In this document: positions 24,381-33,558 of the stretch, piece by piece | Position numbering within the stretch: position 1 is the first letter of the stretch | Layout of the letters: every line of letters begins with the position of its first letter | From: Burkholderia sp. MS389 | Lineage (GTDB): Bacteria > Pseudomonadota > Gammaproteobacteria > Burkholderiales > Burkholderiaceae | DNA length: 64,000 bases | Direction: 5' to 3' | Assembly (NCBI RefSeq): GCF_016899425.1 | Contig: NZ_CP045995.1 | Span: 1,178,001-1,242,000, forward strand | Program-made: the position numbers and the translations under genes | Notes under the pieces: model-generated | Seen by the model: only the letters and a program-made list of their open reading frames with translations | Databases searched by the model: none | What the model was told of the DNA's origin: nothing

Positions 24381-25241
24381 ATGAGCTTGAAGATTCACCC
24401 GATCAACTTCGGCAACATGTCGCTGGATTCGAGCGGCCTCGTCCTGTTTCGCGAACCGGGCAAGCAGGTGACGATACCGGTGCTCGGGTTTCTGATCACG
24501 GGCGGCACCGAGCCCGTGCTCGTCGATACGGGGTCGCGCAGCGTCGAGCAGTACGCGGCGTTCGGCCTGCCGTACGAAGTCACCCCGGAAATGACGATCG
24601 AGCATCACCTTGCGCAACATGGCCTGAAGATGGCCGACATCCGTCACATCGTGCATACGCATGCGCATATCGATCACGTCGGCATGACCGATCGGTTTCC
24701 GATGACGACCACGGTCGGCATCTCGCGCCGCGAGCTGGAATTCGCGGCCTCCGGAATCATGGGCCCGTTGATGTATACCGCGGCCGACACGAAGCATCTG
24801 ATCGACCGCCTGCACACGCGCGGAGCAATCCGGCTGTTCGACGTCGACGGCACGTTCGAAGAGGAAGTCATTCCGGGCGTCGCGGTTCGCCTGTCGGGCG
24901 GCCATACGCCGGGGTCGCTGTCGGTGCTCGTTGAAACCGACGAGGGAATCGCGAACATCAGCGGCGACATCGCTTACAACCTGCAGGATCAGTTGATCGA
25001 TCCGATCCTCGATCAGGCTGCGCACGAGCCGACGATCACCGCCAATCGCGCGATGTCAACGCTCGACGAGAAGCGCGCGATCAAGCGCGCGCTCGCGACG
25101 AGCCGCTTCCTGCTGCCCAGTCACGACGTGCCAGCGCTGGTAAGCGGCGGCAAAGTGGTCGGCGTGATGGAAAACGCCATCTCGAATCCGCACGCCGATG
25201 TCACGAAGGCGGCGAATTACACGCCCTTGACGCAGCATTGA
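24381..25241 (+). CDS. Metallo-beta-lactamase-fold hydrolase, AHL-lactonase-like
   Basis: 286 aa. The zinc motif HxHxDH is complete (HTHAHIDHVG, His94, His96, Asp98, His99), with a further zinc His in RLSGGHTPGS and the bridging Asp in NISGDIAYN. LVDTG near residue 48 and a late His in LLPSHDVP complete the pattern. This arrangement is typical of N-acyl-homoserine-lactone lactonases and related lactone hydrolases, but the fold covers many substrates, so quorum-quenching is a hypothesis. Ribosome-binding sequence GGAGAG is about 7 nt upstream. It sits directly behind twin TetR operators. Confidence 0.8.
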   Translation: MSLKIHPINFGNMSLDSSGLVLFREPGKQVTIPVLGFLITGGTEPVLVDTGSRSVEQYAAFGLPYEVTPEMTIEHHLAQHGLKMADIRHIVHTHAHIDHVGMTDRFPMTTTVGISRRELEFAASGIMGPLMYTAADTKHLIDRLHTRGAIRLFDVDGTFEEEVIPGVAVRLSGGHTPGSLSVLVETDEGIANISGDIAYNLQDQLIDPILDQAAHEPTITANRAMSTLDEKRAIKRALATSRFLLPSHDVPALVSGGKVVGVMENAISNPHADVTKAANYTPLTQH

Positions 25242-25248
25242 CCCGCCA

Positions 25249-25347
25249 TGCGCGCCCTTCTGCGTCGAAGCGTCGGACTTCTGATTATCGCCGCGGGCGC
25301 ATTGCACGCGATGTCCGGTCTGGTTCGGCACGCGCTCGGCACTTAGT
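25249..25347 (+). CDS. Possible 32-aa membrane peptide
   Basis: ATG 25249, eight bases after the hydrolase stop, encodes MRALLRRSVGLLIIAAGALH and 12 more residues with one membrane segment. It may be a small membrane protein or the N-terminal relic of a larger small-membrane family. No ribosome-binding site stands out. Confidence 0.3.
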
Positions 25348-25416
25348 TGGCGACCCGGTGCGTGCCCGTCGCAGCGTAACGGGGCGCGTACTTCTCGAGC
25401 CTCGAAAGGAACCCTG

Positions 25417-26622
25417 ATGGCTACGCCCTTTTCCGCGCGCACGGCGCGCGCGCTCCGCATCCTCAGTCTCGCGTACTTCGTCCAGGCGACGGGCGCGCTG
25501 TCCGTCGTCGGCAGCCTCGATGCGATATCCCGTCAATGGGGACTCGCGGATTCGCAAAGCGTCTACCTCGTTACCGTGTTCGGCGTGACGTTCGCCTTCG
25601 CCGCTCCGCTGCTGCAAGTCGGTTTCGGCCATCTGCGGCGCCGGCGCCAGGTACTGCTCGGCCTGGCGCTGTTCAGTGCGGCAGCGCTCCTCCTCGCGGC
25701 CGCGCCGAATTACCCGGTGCTGCTGCTGTCACGCGTGCTGATGGGGCTCGGTGCAGGTTTCATCGGCCCCGTACTCGGCGCATTGGGCTCGAGCCTCGTC
25801 GAGCGCGACCAGCAAGGCAGCGCGATTGCGAGCGTGCTGCTCGGCCTGAGCGTCGCGGGCCTGGTGGGAATGCCGCTGTCCGCATGGATCGCGCACGCGT
25901 GGGGCGCACGGTCGCTTTTCGTCGCGGTCGGGCTCGCCGGCGCCGCGACCGCCGCGCTCATCGTCTGGGCCGTGCCCGACACGAGCAAAGGCGAGAACAT
26001 CGAATTCTCGACGATGGTCTCGCTTCTGACGCGCATCGATACGCTCAGTGCGTTCCTCGTCGTGTTCTTCATCGCGGCCGGCGTCTATTCGACGTACGCC
26101 TTTATCGCGCCCATCATCCGCGACGTGTTCCACGCGGGCGCCGACATGGTGTCGACCTCCCTCGTGGTGCTCGGCGTAGCAGGCGTCGCGGGCAACCTCT
26201 TCGTCACGCGCGCCGCCCGGCGCCATAGCGCGGAAGCCGTGCTGCTCGCCGGCCTGGCGCTGCTCGCGGCGGACCTGGTGTTTCTCTGGTTTACGCCGCC
26301 GAGCCTGCACCTTCTTTTCGTCGCGCTGACGGCGTGGGCATTCGCAACCGATCTGCTGTGGCCGTCGCAGCAACGGCGCATCGTCGAGCTGATGCCGCAC
26401 TGGCGCGGCATTGCGTTGGCCCTGACCGCATCGTTCGTGTTTTGCGGAATCGGCGTCGGGTCCGCCGTCGCGGGGTGGGTCTATCCCGCGTTCGGCCTGA
26501 CGGGGTCGATCGGCAGCTCGCTGGTCTTTCTTGCACTGGCGACGGGCAGCCTGCTCGTGTCCCGTGCGTCGGTCAAGATCAAGGCCGGTGCCGCCGTGCA
26601 CGCGCCATCCCTTCCGTCATAG
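25417..26622 (+). CDS. MFS transporter (AraJ/CmlA-type efflux)
   Basis: 401 aa with 12 predicted membrane segments. AAAGGA is 6 nt upstream of the ATG. The cytoplasmic loop after helix 2 reads LLQVGFGHLRRRRQVLLGLALF, equivalent to MFS motif A, and SRVLMGLGAGFIGPVLGALG in helices 4-5 resembles motif B/C of drug:proton antiporters. It follows the TetR/hydrolase pair by 176 bp and could export a toxic substrate sensed by that TetR. Substrate unknown. Confidence 0.82.
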   Translation: MATPFSARTARALRILSLAYFVQATGALSVVGSLDAISRQWGLADSQSVYLVTVFGVTFAFAAPLLQVGFGHLRRRRQVLLGLALFSAAALLLAAAPNYPVLLLSRVLMGLGAGFIGPVLGALGSSLVERDQQGSAIASVLLGLSVAGLVGMPLSAWIAHAWGARSLFVAVGLAGAATAALIVWAVPDTSKGENIEFSTMVSLLTRIDTLSAFLVVFFIAAGVYSTYAFIAPIIRDVFHAGADMVSTSLVVLGVAGVAGNLFVTRAARRHSAEAVLLAGLALLAADLVFLWFTPPSLHLLFVALTAWAFATDLLWPSQQRRIVELMPHWRGIALALTASFVFCGIGVGSAVAGWVYPAFGLTGSIGSSLVFLALATGSLLVSRASVKIKAGAAVHAPSLPS

Positions 26623-26843
26623 GCGGCCGGCGCATCGCGCCGGCATGTGCGCATGCCGCCATCTCGTGAACGTCGGATGCCGACGGGGCACCGCGCATGG
26701 CAGTGCCGACCCGGTGCGGGCGGATGCCTTTTTCCGTTTGTCGCAGAAACTGTTTCTCGGTGTTTCGGGCTACACCGCGGCAAAGCGGCCGACGACAATT
26801 CGGATACCACTCCCATGCACACGAACCATGAGGCCGGAACCGC

Positions 26844-27212
26844 ATGTTGAATGCCTTGTCAACCCTCCTCGCCAGCCAGCTCATTGGCGAGACGCTCGCG
26901 CATCTGACGGGTGCGCCCGTTCCTGGTCCGTTGATCGGCATGCTGCTACTGCTCGCCTTTCTCGTCAGGAACGGCGGCCCTTCACCGGAACTGGAAGGAT
27001 TCAGCAAAAGCCTGCTGTCATGGCTCGCGATGCTGTTCGTGCCCGCGGCGACCGGCCTCGTGACAGGATTCCATCAGTTGACCGCGGACTGGTGGCGCAT
27101 CGCCGCCTCCATCTTCGTGTCGACGTTGCTCGGCCTGGCCACGACGGGATGGATCATGGAGCGCCTCAGCAAAACGCTTCGCGCCGAATCGGAAGCAAAA
27201 GATGATGTCTGA
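26844..27212 (+). CDS. CidA/LrgA-family holin-like membrane protein
   Basis: 122 aa, four membrane segments. The family signature PGPLIGMLLLLAFL is present (residues 27-40), with further segments SLLSWLAMLFVPAATGLVTG and IAASIFVSTLLGLATTGWIM. CidA/LrgA proteins work with CidB/LrgB partners in murein-hydrolase control, programmed lysis or pyruvate/carboxylate transport. The stop overlaps the start of the LrgB-type gene by 11 nt, so the two are an operon. Confidence 0.85.
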   Translation: MLNALSTLLASQLIGETLAHLTGAPVPGPLIGMLLLLAFLVRNGGPSPELEGFSKSLLSWLAMLFVPAATGLVTGFHQLTADWWRIAASIFVSTLLGLATTGWIMERLSKTLRAESEAKDDV

Positions 27213-27921
27213 TCTCTCGCCCGTTTGGGCCGTGCTCCGGCACCAGCCGCTCTGGGGCTTGCTGGCAACGCTTCTCGCCTATCGTGCCGGCCTGGCCGCG
27301 AATCGCGCCATGCGGGGAAATGTGCTGGCGCATCCGGTGCTCATCGCCGTGGTGATCCTGGTCGCGTTCCTGGCGGCCACGGGCATCCCCTACCGTGACT
27401 ACTTCGCAGGCGCACAGTACGTCCACTTTCTGCTGGGGCCGGCGACCGTGGCGCTCGCCATCCCGATGTTCCGCAGCTTGCATCACATTCGCCGAACGGC
27501 TCGCGCGCTCGTCCCTGCGCTCGCGAGCGGCTCGATCGTGTCCGCGGGCAGCGCCGCGTTCATCAGCAAGGCGCTCGGTGCCGCGCCCGTCGTGACGACG
27601 TCGCTGATTGCACATTCGGCGACGACCCCCGTCGCGATGAGCATCTCCCGCCACATAGGCGGCGACCCGTCGCTGACCGCGACGTTCACGCTGTTTACCG
27701 GCATCGCAGCGGTTCTGCAGATCGGTGTAGCGATGAAGGCCATGCGAATAACGGATGCCCGCGCGCACGGGCTTGCGGCCGGAACGGCAGGCCACGGACT
27801 CGCGACGGCGCGCATGCTGGCCGTCAACGAAACGGCGGGCGCGTTCGGCGGTCTCGCCATCGGAATGAACGGTGTGCTCACCGCCGTTGTCGCGCCGGTA
27901 CTGGCGCTGCTCGCGCGATGA
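27202..27921 (+). CDS. LrgB/CidB-family membrane protein
   Basis: 239 aa, seven to eight membrane segments. Family landmarks: YRDYFAGAQYVHFLLGPATVALAIP (as in the Y-x(4)-L-GPATVAL-P signature of LrgB), ALVPALASGSIVSAGSA, a KS(A)TTP-like segment SLIAHSATTPVAMSIS and the glycine-rich HGLAAGTAGHGLATARM. Partner of the preceding CidA-like protein. Convergent with the monooxygenase gene; a hairpin lies in the gap. Confidence 0.88.
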   Translation: MMSDLSPVWAVLRHQPLWGLLATLLAYRAGLAANRAMRGNVLAHPVLIAVVILVAFLAATGIPYRDYFAGAQYVHFLLGPATVALAIPMFRSLHHIRRTARALVPALASGSIVSAGSAAFISKALGAAPVVTTSLIAHSATTPVAMSISRHIGGDPSLTATFTLFTGIAAVLQIGVAMKAMRITDARAHGLAAGTAGHGLATARMLAVNETAGAFGGLAIGMNGVLTAVVAPVLALLAR

Positions 27922-27958
27922 GCCACCCCGCCGCGCCGCTTCCGGCCACCAAAAATCA

Positions 27959-27985
27959 CGGCGGCCGGAATCAATCCGGTCGCCG
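27959..27985. terminator. Hairpin between convergent genes
   Basis: CGGCGGCCGG (27959-27968), 7-nt loop, CCGGTCGCCG (27976-27985), one mismatch (G-U in RNA). It lies 38 bp after the LrgB stop and 30 bp before the end of the convergent gene. No T-tract follows, so terminator function is tentative. Confidence 0.45.
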
Positions 27986-28014
27986 CGTCGTCACATGGGA
28001 TGATTTCCGCTCGC

Positions 28015-28302
28015 TCAGATCAGCTTCTCGAGCAGTACCACGTGCAGCGTCGCCCTGCCTTCGAGCTCGCTCGCCAGTTTCCGGAATGCCGGCGCTTTGC
28101 CATGGATGTCGAGCGCGCGCTCGTCCCGCCATCGCTCGAGCATCGTAAAGCGATGAGGCGCTTCGCGGTCCCGATGCAGGTCATACTGCTCGCATCCTTC
28201 CTCGGTACGGACAACCGGGACGGCCGCCAACAACGCCGCTTCCACCATGGCGGCGTGTTGCGGATCTGCGGTAATCGTTGCAACGACAAACTGCCTGGTC
28301 AT
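28015..28302 (-). CDS. Antibiotic-biosynthesis-monooxygenase-domain (ABM) protein
   Basis: 95 aa from MTRQFVVATITADP. ATG 28302 is preferred over 28308 because GGAGG is 6 nt from 28302 but abuts 28308. The ABM ferredoxin-like fold is visible in VVATITADPQHAAMVEAALL, EEGCEQYDLHRDREAPHRF and TMLERWRDERALDIHGKAPAF, with the conserved HxxxPxF-type end. Members act on quinones, heme or polyketides, often in stress response. Small stand-alone gene, divergent from nothing nearby; 167 bp from the AhpD-like gene on the same strand. Confidence 0.83.
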   Translation of the reverse strand: MTRQFVVATITADPQHAAMVEAALLAAVPVVRTEEGCEQYDLHRDREAPHRFTMLERWRDERALDIHGKAPAFRKLASELEGRATLHVVLLEKLI

Positions 28303-28469
28303 TTTCATCCTCCATCTCAAAGGGTTCATTCGAACTGCCATATCGTCGCGGCGCACCTCGACAACGTGCTTCACGCGTACGAAATCAAGCAGCGCCCGAT
28401 GGGCGCTGCATGACGTTTCGCCAGGAAATACCACGGGTGAGGCGCCGGTCGACCCGGCGCCCGCCCCGT

Positions 28470-29006
28470 TCAGTCGACCGCCGGAAAGTCCAGCGTCGTG
28501 TCGTTCACACGGTTCACCAGATTGGTGAAGAGGATCGACGTCATGACGAGAATGATCTCGATGACCTGGCGCTCGGTATACCCGGCCGCCAGCACGGCCT
28601 GCAGCACGTCGGCGGGTACGGTGTCGCGCGTCGTCGCAATCGATCGCACGAACGAGAGTAGCGCATCACGCCGAGCATCGCCGGACGCGCGACCGGCACG
28701 GATATTCTTCATCACTTCCGGCGTGAGACCGGACATCTTGCCGAGCATCGTATGAGCGGCAAGGCAATAGTCACAGCCGGACAGCGCGCTGACCGCGAGA
28801 CGCACCGCTTCAACATCGGCCTGATCCAGCGAACTTGCCGCGATGGCTGCGTCGACGTTCAACATGGCCGCGAGACCGGCCGGGCTGTGCGTGCCGATGG
28901 TCGCGTAGGCGTTCGGTACTTTCCCGAGTGCGGCCTTGATCTGACCGAATACGGCCGCGGTTTCGCCGGTTGCTTCCGACGGCTTCAGAGTAGTCAAGCG
29001 TGTCAT
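28470..29006 (-). CDS. AhpD-like carboxymuconolactone-decarboxylase-family protein
   Basis: 178 aa from MTRLTTLKPSEATGE (ATG 29006, GAGG 5-6 nt upstream). The redox-active motif SGCDYCLAAHT (CxxC plus downstream His, residues about 79-89) identifies the alkylhydroperoxidase AhpD-like branch. Other family segments: KVPNAYATIGTHSPAGLAAM and ERQVIEIILVMTSILFTNLVNRV. Likely a peroxidase or thiol-disulfide partner in oxidative-stress defence, consistent with nearby catalase and disulfide reductase genes. A GC hairpin (29035-29041 with 29050-29056) sits in its 5' leader. Confidence 0.85.
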   Translation of the reverse strand: MTRLTTLKPSEATGETAAVFGQIKAALGKVPNAYATIGTHSPAGLAAMLNVDAAIAASSLDQADVEAVRLAVSALSGCDYCLAAHTMLGKMSGLTPEVMKNIRAGRASGDARRDALLSFVRSIATTRDTVPADVLQAVLAAGYTERQVIEIILVMTSILFTNLVNRVNDTTLDFPAVD

Positions 29007-29034
29007 AAATTCCTCAACGGGTTGAATAATGAAA

Positions 29035-29056
29035 TGCCGGCTGGAAACGGCCGGCA
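29035..29056 (-). promoter_or_regulatory. Hairpin in the leader of the AhpD-like gene
   Basis: TGCCGGC / GCCGGCA, perfect 7-bp stem with an 8-nt loop, 29 bp upstream of the start codon. May stabilise mRNA or act in regulation. The rest of the 337-bp gap (29007-29343) shows no gene. Confidence 0.35.
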
Positions 29057-29343
29057 CGATGGCGGCGATGACGAGTCAGCGACTGCATCTCGTTTTTTAC
29101 CGAGAAATAATCAATCCAATAAATGCAGCCACGAAAACCGCATGAGAACGCTCCGGCATCGCAAACCGGCGGCGACTACTCGATTACGGCAGTCGTCATC
29201 ATAAGAAATTGCGATTTGAATCTGAATGCGATTTACCCGAAAACTGACTTTACTCAGCAACGGGCCTCGCGCATTCGCGCCGCGCAGGCGCGGGCCGTGC
29301 GCGAACGCAGCCGTATGCGCACGACGGGTCGCGGTGACGGGAA

Positions 29344-29712
29344 TCAGCGGCCCGGCTCGCCCGGCACCAGATTGTTGGCGACGGACGTCACGCCTGCGAC
29401 GCGAGCGGCACTGTCACCGGCGAGCTGCACCTGTTCGCTGTCGGGCACGTATCCGGTCAGCGTCACGGCACCGTGGCGAGCGAGCACCATCACGTTGATT
29501 GCATTCAGCCCTTTCGTTTTCGACAGCGCCCATACGATTTGCCGCGACAGCGCGCGATCGGCAGCGCGTTGCGCCTTCTTTTCGCTCTTCGTCGCTTCCT
29601 TCTGGCCGACGACCTGATCCGACGACGGTGCAGGCGTCTGCTCCGCTGCATGGACCGACATACCGAAAGCCAAATAGGTTACGTAGAGCATCGACGCAAT
29701 GGTTTTCTTCAT
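29344..29712 (-). CDS. BON-domain periplasmic protein
   Basis: 122 aa from MKKTIASMLYVTYLAFG (ATG 29712: GGAG is 6 nt away, against 3 nt for the ATG at 29715). A signal peptide ends near VHAA. A basic, Lys/Ala-rich linker is followed by one BON domain (LSRQIVWALSKTKGLNAINVMVL and GAVTLTGYVPDSEQVQLAGD, VAGVTSVANNL). BON proteins bind phospholipid or the envelope in osmotic and other stress responses. Single-gene unit; no operon partner. Confidence 0.85.
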   Translation of the reverse strand: MKKTIASMLYVTYLAFGMSVHAAEQTPAPSSDQVVGQKEATKSEKKAQRAADRALSRQIVWALSKTKGLNAINVMVLARHGAVTLTGYVPDSEQVQLAGDSAARVAGVTSVANNLVPGEPGR

Positions 29713-30156
29713 CATCTTCTCCTTAGCCAATGTGAGCGGAAAGTTATCCGGGGATAAAACCCGACTGAATGCTAAGAAAACATTTATCCGCTCTCAATGG
29801 CGTTTCTCCTAAAACAGCTTTCAATGCGCTCGCTGCATTCAGCACGACGCCCGTCGGCCACCTATACCGACGCATAGGTGCATTCATTATTTTCGACTAG
29901 CTCGAATACACGGCGAGACGATTTTCCGGCCCACATCGAAACGGCAAACTCATTGCATGTGCTGCTCGCCGGCCTGCGATCGATTATCGGCAAAGGGATC
30001 GGAAACCAGCGTCCGCGAGCCGCAAAGACCGACGCTGACGAAATTTCGGGACGGCATGCCGTCCCGCATTGGAGTGAGAAACCGATGAATACTACGTTGG
30101 GTGCCTTTCTGCATTCAGGCGCGCACCGCGGCGGCCGCGCGACGAAGAAGGCCGCG
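29713..30156. other. Intergenic region with a 20-bp perfect palindrome
   Basis: About 440 bp between the BON gene start and the LysR stop. It holds the BON promoter region and, at 30047-30066, a perfect 20-bp palindrome (CGGGACGGCA and its complement). The palindrome is 90 bp past the LysR stop and may serve as a terminator or operator. No gene is seen. Confidence 0.5.
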
Positions 30157-31089
30157 TCATGCCATCGCGTCGCCGACGTAATCGCGCATCGCGGCGATCA
30201 TCGGCGAAATCTGCTCGCGCAGGTGAGCGTGGAGGTACCTGACCGCCTGCGAAAACTGGCGACGGTGCGGACACACGAGGCTCAGCGGCGCCGCCTCGCC
30301 TCGCTGCTCCGGCAGCAAGACCTGCAGCCGTCCCGCCCTGACGTCGTCATGAACGTCGAGCCAGGACTTGTACGCGATTCCCCTGCCCTCGACGGCCCAG
30401 CGCCTCGCGATTTCGGCATCGTCGCACAGCAGCACGCCCTTCACCGCGACTTGCCGCCTCACACCGCTGGTCGGAAACGACCAGCGGTCGTAGACGCGTC
30501 CGCCGAGCACGAAGGGCAGGCACTCGTGCAAAACCAGTTCGTCGAGCGATGCCGGCGAGCCCCGCCGTTTCAGGTATTCCGGAGCGGCGACGAGCACTCT
30601 CCGGTTGCTTTCGGCGAGCGGAAGCGCGACGTAGCTCGCGGCCTCCGGCGCGCCGTAGCGGATGGCCACGTCGACGGGATCGCGAAATACGTCGGTCACG
30701 TAATCGGACAACGAAAGCTTCAACACAAGCTTCGGATGCGCATCGCGGAATACGCCGAGCCACGAAAGCAACGCATTGCGTCCGATATCCGACGGCGCGG
30801 TGATGCGCAACGTGCCTTGCAGCGCGTGCTTTCCTCCGTGCAACCGCTCGCGCCCCTCATGAATCATGGAAAGCACTTCTTCGGCGTACGGAAGGTACTG
30901 CTCGCCTTCCGCCGTGAGTTTCAGGCTTCGGGTGGAACGCGCAAAGAGGCGGGTATCCAGCTCGCGCTCGAGCCTTTGAATCGCGGCGCTCACCTGCCCT
31001 GGCAGCAGATCGGCTTCCCTCGCCGCGCGCGAGAAGCTGCCAAGCGCGGCCGACCTGACGAACAGTTGAAGATCCTCGAGCCGAACCAT
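30157..31089 (-). CDS. LysR-family transcriptional regulator
   Basis: 310 aa from MVRLEDLQLFVRSA. ATG 31089 is preferred over 31095 because AGGA has normal spacing only to the former. HTH: GSFSRAAREADLLPGQVSAA with the RLERELDTRLFARSTRSLKLT continuation typical of LysR (CrgA-like branch). The effector domain follows (LRITAPSDIGRNALL, DVAIRYGAPEAASYVALPL). It is divergently transcribed from the quinone-oxidoreductase-like gene (140-bp gap), the classical layout for a LysR regulator controlling its neighbour and itself. Confidence 0.9.
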   Translation of the reverse strand: MVRLEDLQLFVRSAALGSFSRAAREADLLPGQVSAAIQRLERELDTRLFARSTRSLKLTAEGEQYLPYAEEVLSMIHEGRERLHGGKHALQGTLRITAPSDIGRNALLSWLGVFRDAHPKLVLKLSLSDYVTDVFRDPVDVAIRYGAPEAASYVALPLAESNRRVLVAAPEYLKRRGSPASLDELVLHECLPFVLGGRVYDRWSFPTSGVRRQVAVKGVLLCDDAEIARRWAVEGRGIAYKSWLDVHDDVRAGRLQVLLPEQRGEAAPLSLVCPHRRQFSQAVRYLHAHLREQISPMIAAMRDYVGDAMA

Positions 31090-31229
31090 TTTCATTCCTG
31101 GAGTGAAAGTCCTCCCTAATGTAACTCGTTTTTTCAGAAGTCGCGGTCGAGCAGTATTTCATCCACGCACAGGCGCCCGATCCCCGACGTACGGCCGGGC
31201 GCCACTCGCACACCATCCGGAGTTCATCC

Positions 31230-32237
31230 ATGAAGGCGGTTGTCTACACACAGCACGGCCTGCCCGCCGAGCGCCCCGAGTCGCTCATCGATGCCGACGT
31301 CCCCCAACCCGAAGCCGCGCCGCGCGACTTGCTGGTTAAGGTGGATGCGATCGCCGTCAACCCCGTCGATACGAAGGTGCGTATCGGCTCCCCGACCGTG
31401 CAACCGCGGATTCTGGGCTGGGATGCGGTCGGAACGGTCGAGGCGATCGGCAGCAACGTTTCCATGTTCGCGCCGGGAGACAAGGTCTTCTTTGCCGGCT
31501 CGATTTCCCGGCCCGGTGCGTACGCGCAATACGTTCTCGTCGACGAGCGCATTGCAGGGCGCAAGCCCGCGACCCTCTCCGACGCTCAAGCGGCCGCATT
31601 GCCGCTGACGTCGCTGACCGCGTGGGAGCTGCTCTTCGATCGCCTGGGCATTGCCGAGGGCGGAGGCGACGGCGATGCGCTGCTGATCGTCGGTGCAGCC
31701 GGCGGCGTGGGCTCCATGCTGACGCAGCTGGCACGTCGGCTGACACGGTTGCGCGTGATCGGGACGGCATCTCGCCCCGAAACGCGCGCATGGGCGCAAG
31801 CGCTCGGTGCACATGACGTCATCGACCATACCGAGCCGCTGCTCGAAGGATTGCGCCGCATCGGCGCGCCGCAGGTGCGCTACGTAGCCAGCCTCACGCA
31901 GACGGACGTCCATTACCCGCAGCTGGTCGAGGCTCTCGCGCCGCAGGGGCGACTTGCCGTCATCGACGACCCCGACACGCTGGACGCCATGCCGCTCAAG
32001 CGAAAGTCGATTTCCCTTCATTGGGAACTCATGTTCACGCGCTCCCTGTTCGAAACCGATGACATGGTCAGGCAGCACGACATTCTCGAGCGCGTCTCCA
32101 CGCTGATCGACGACGGCACGTTGCGCACGACCATGGCCGATCACTTCGGAACCATCGAAGCCGAAAACCTGCGACGCGCCCATGCCCTCATCGAGAGCGG
32201 CCGCGCACGGGGAAAGGTCGTGCTGGAAGGCTTTTGA
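31230..32237 (+). CDS. Zinc-type alcohol dehydrogenase-like / quinone oxidoreductase (MDR family)
   Basis: 335 aa, GGAG 7 nt upstream. MDR family: GroES-like domain (IAVNPVDTKVR, GWDAVGTVEAIGSNVSMFAPGDKVF) and Rossmann NAD(P)H domain (ALLIVGAAGGVGSMLTQLAR, residues about 150-170). The catalytic-zinc Cys/His and structural cysteines of true alcohol dehydrogenases are absent, as in quinone oxidoreductases of the ZADH branch. Probably reduces quinones or enals with NADPH. Divergent from a LysR regulator that likely controls it. Confidence 0.87.
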   Translation: MKAVVYTQHGLPAERPESLIDADVPQPEAAPRDLLVKVDAIAVNPVDTKVRIGSPTVQPRILGWDAVGTVEAIGSNVSMFAPGDKVFFAGSISRPGAYAQYVLVDERIAGRKPATLSDAQAAALPLTSLTAWELLFDRLGIAEGGGDGDALLIVGAAGGVGSMLTQLARRLTRLRVIGTASRPETRAWAQALGAHDVIDHTEPLLEGLRRIGAPQVRYVASLTQTDVHYPQLVEALAPQGRLAVIDDPDTLDAMPLKRKSISLHWELMFTRSLFETDDMVRQHDILERVSTLIDDGTLRTTMADHFGTIEAENLRRAHALIESGRARGKVVLEGF

Positions 32238-32298
32238 AGCGACCCGACCCACCCTTTATCGCCATTCCGTAAAAGCTGGACAAGCCCGGAGAACCAAC

Positions 32299-33522
32299 AT
32301 GCATTTCCCGCATCAGCACATCACGAGATTCGCTTCCGTCCGACGCACGGCAACCGCGGTGGCGGCCGGCCTGGGTATCACGCTGTTCGCCAGCCCGTTG
32401 CTCGCACAACCGTCCGCGCAAGCAGCACCGCCAGCGGTGCAGGCGGCCGACCGCACGATCGGCGCGATGGATACGGTCGCGACCTTTTCCGGGCCGATGC
32501 CCACCGGCGTGACGGTTGCCGAAAGCGGCCGGATCTTCGTGAACTTCCCGCGCTGGGGGGACACCGTGCCGTTCACGGTCGGCGAATTGCGCGACGGTCG
32601 CGTCGTCGCATATCCAAACGCCGAGATCAACCGTGCCGATGCGGCGCACCCGTCCACGCACTTCCTGAGTGTCCAAAGCGTCGTTGCCGACGGTCACGGT
32701 CGGCTCTGGATCCTGGACACCGCCGCGCCCAATTTTTCGGAGCCGGTCGCCGGCGGCGCCAAGCTCGTCGCCGTCGATCTGGAGACGAACCATGTGGTCA
32801 AGACGATCGTGTTCCCCGCGAACGTGATGCGCGCCCAGACCTATGTGAACGACATGCGCTTCGATTTTCGCATCGGAAAGGCCGGGGTCGCTTACGTGAC
32901 CGACTCCTCGCTGTCGGGCATCGGCGGCCTGATCGTGATCGACCTCGACAGCGGAAAGGCGATACGCCGCCTGACCGGCGACGTGTCGACATCGGCCGAC
33001 CCGCGTTTCGTCCCGGTCGTCGAAGGCCAGTCTTTGAAAGTCCGCGACCCGAACGGGACCACCAAGCCCTTTTCCGTGGCGTCCGACGGCATCGCGCTCT
33101 CCGCGGACGGCCAGACCCTCTACTACTGCCCGCTGTCGAGCCGCCATCTCTACTCGATTCCGACCGCGATGCTGCGCGATCCGTCGATCAGCGACGCGCA
33201 ACTGGCGGCCGCGGTGAAGGATCTCGGGGAGAAAGGGGCGTCCGACGGTCTTGCCAGCGACGCGAACGGCAATGTCTATGCCGGCGATTACGAGCACAAC
33301 TCGATTCGCAAGCTCGAACCGGGCGGCGAGTGGCAGACGATCCTGCACGATCCGCGCGTGCTGTGGCCCGACACGCTCTCGGTCGGCCCGGACGGTTACC
33401 TCTACTTCACCGCGAACCAGCTTCACCGCCAACCGGTATTCCACGGCGGCAAGGACGAGCGCCAGAAGCCGTACGCATTGTTCCGCGTACGTATCGGCGC
33501 AGGTCCCGCACCGACCCGTTAA
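32299..33522 (+). CDS. Secreted Yellow/major-royal-jelly-family beta-propeller protein
   Basis: 407 aa from MHFPHQHITRFASV (ATG 32299). Signal peptide with hydrophobic AVAAGLGITLFASPLLAQ. The MRJP/Yellow six-blade propeller appears in FSGPMPTGVTVAESGRIFVN, LWILDTAAPNF, NDMRFDFRIGKAGVAYVTDS, GIALSADGQTLYYCPLSSRH and DTLSVGPDGYLYFTANQLHR. Bacterial members are annotated as L-dopachrome tautomerase-related or SMP-30-like; the reaction is unknown. It follows the MDR gene by 61 bp, same strand, so it may share LysR control. Confidence 0.83.
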   Translation: MHFPHQHITRFASVRRTATAVAAGLGITLFASPLLAQPSAQAAPPAVQAADRTIGAMDTVATFSGPMPTGVTVAESGRIFVNFPRWGDTVPFTVGELRDGRVVAYPNAEINRADAAHPSTHFLSVQSVVADGHGRLWILDTAAPNFSEPVAGGAKLVAVDLETNHVVKTIVFPANVMRAQTYVNDMRFDFRIGKAGVAYVTDSSLSGIGGLIVIDLDSGKAIRRLTGDVSTSADPRFVPVVEGQSLKVRDPNGTTKPFSVASDGIALSADGQTLYYCPLSSRHLYSIPTAMLRDPSISDAQLAAAVKDLGEKGASDGLASDANGNVYAGDYEHNSIRKLEPGGEWQTILHDPRVLWPDTLSVGPDGYLYFTANQLHRQPVFHGGKDERQKPYALFRVRIGAGPAPTR

Positions 33523-33558
33523 TCCCTTTCGCCATCGCCGACAACCGGAGTCCCGCAC

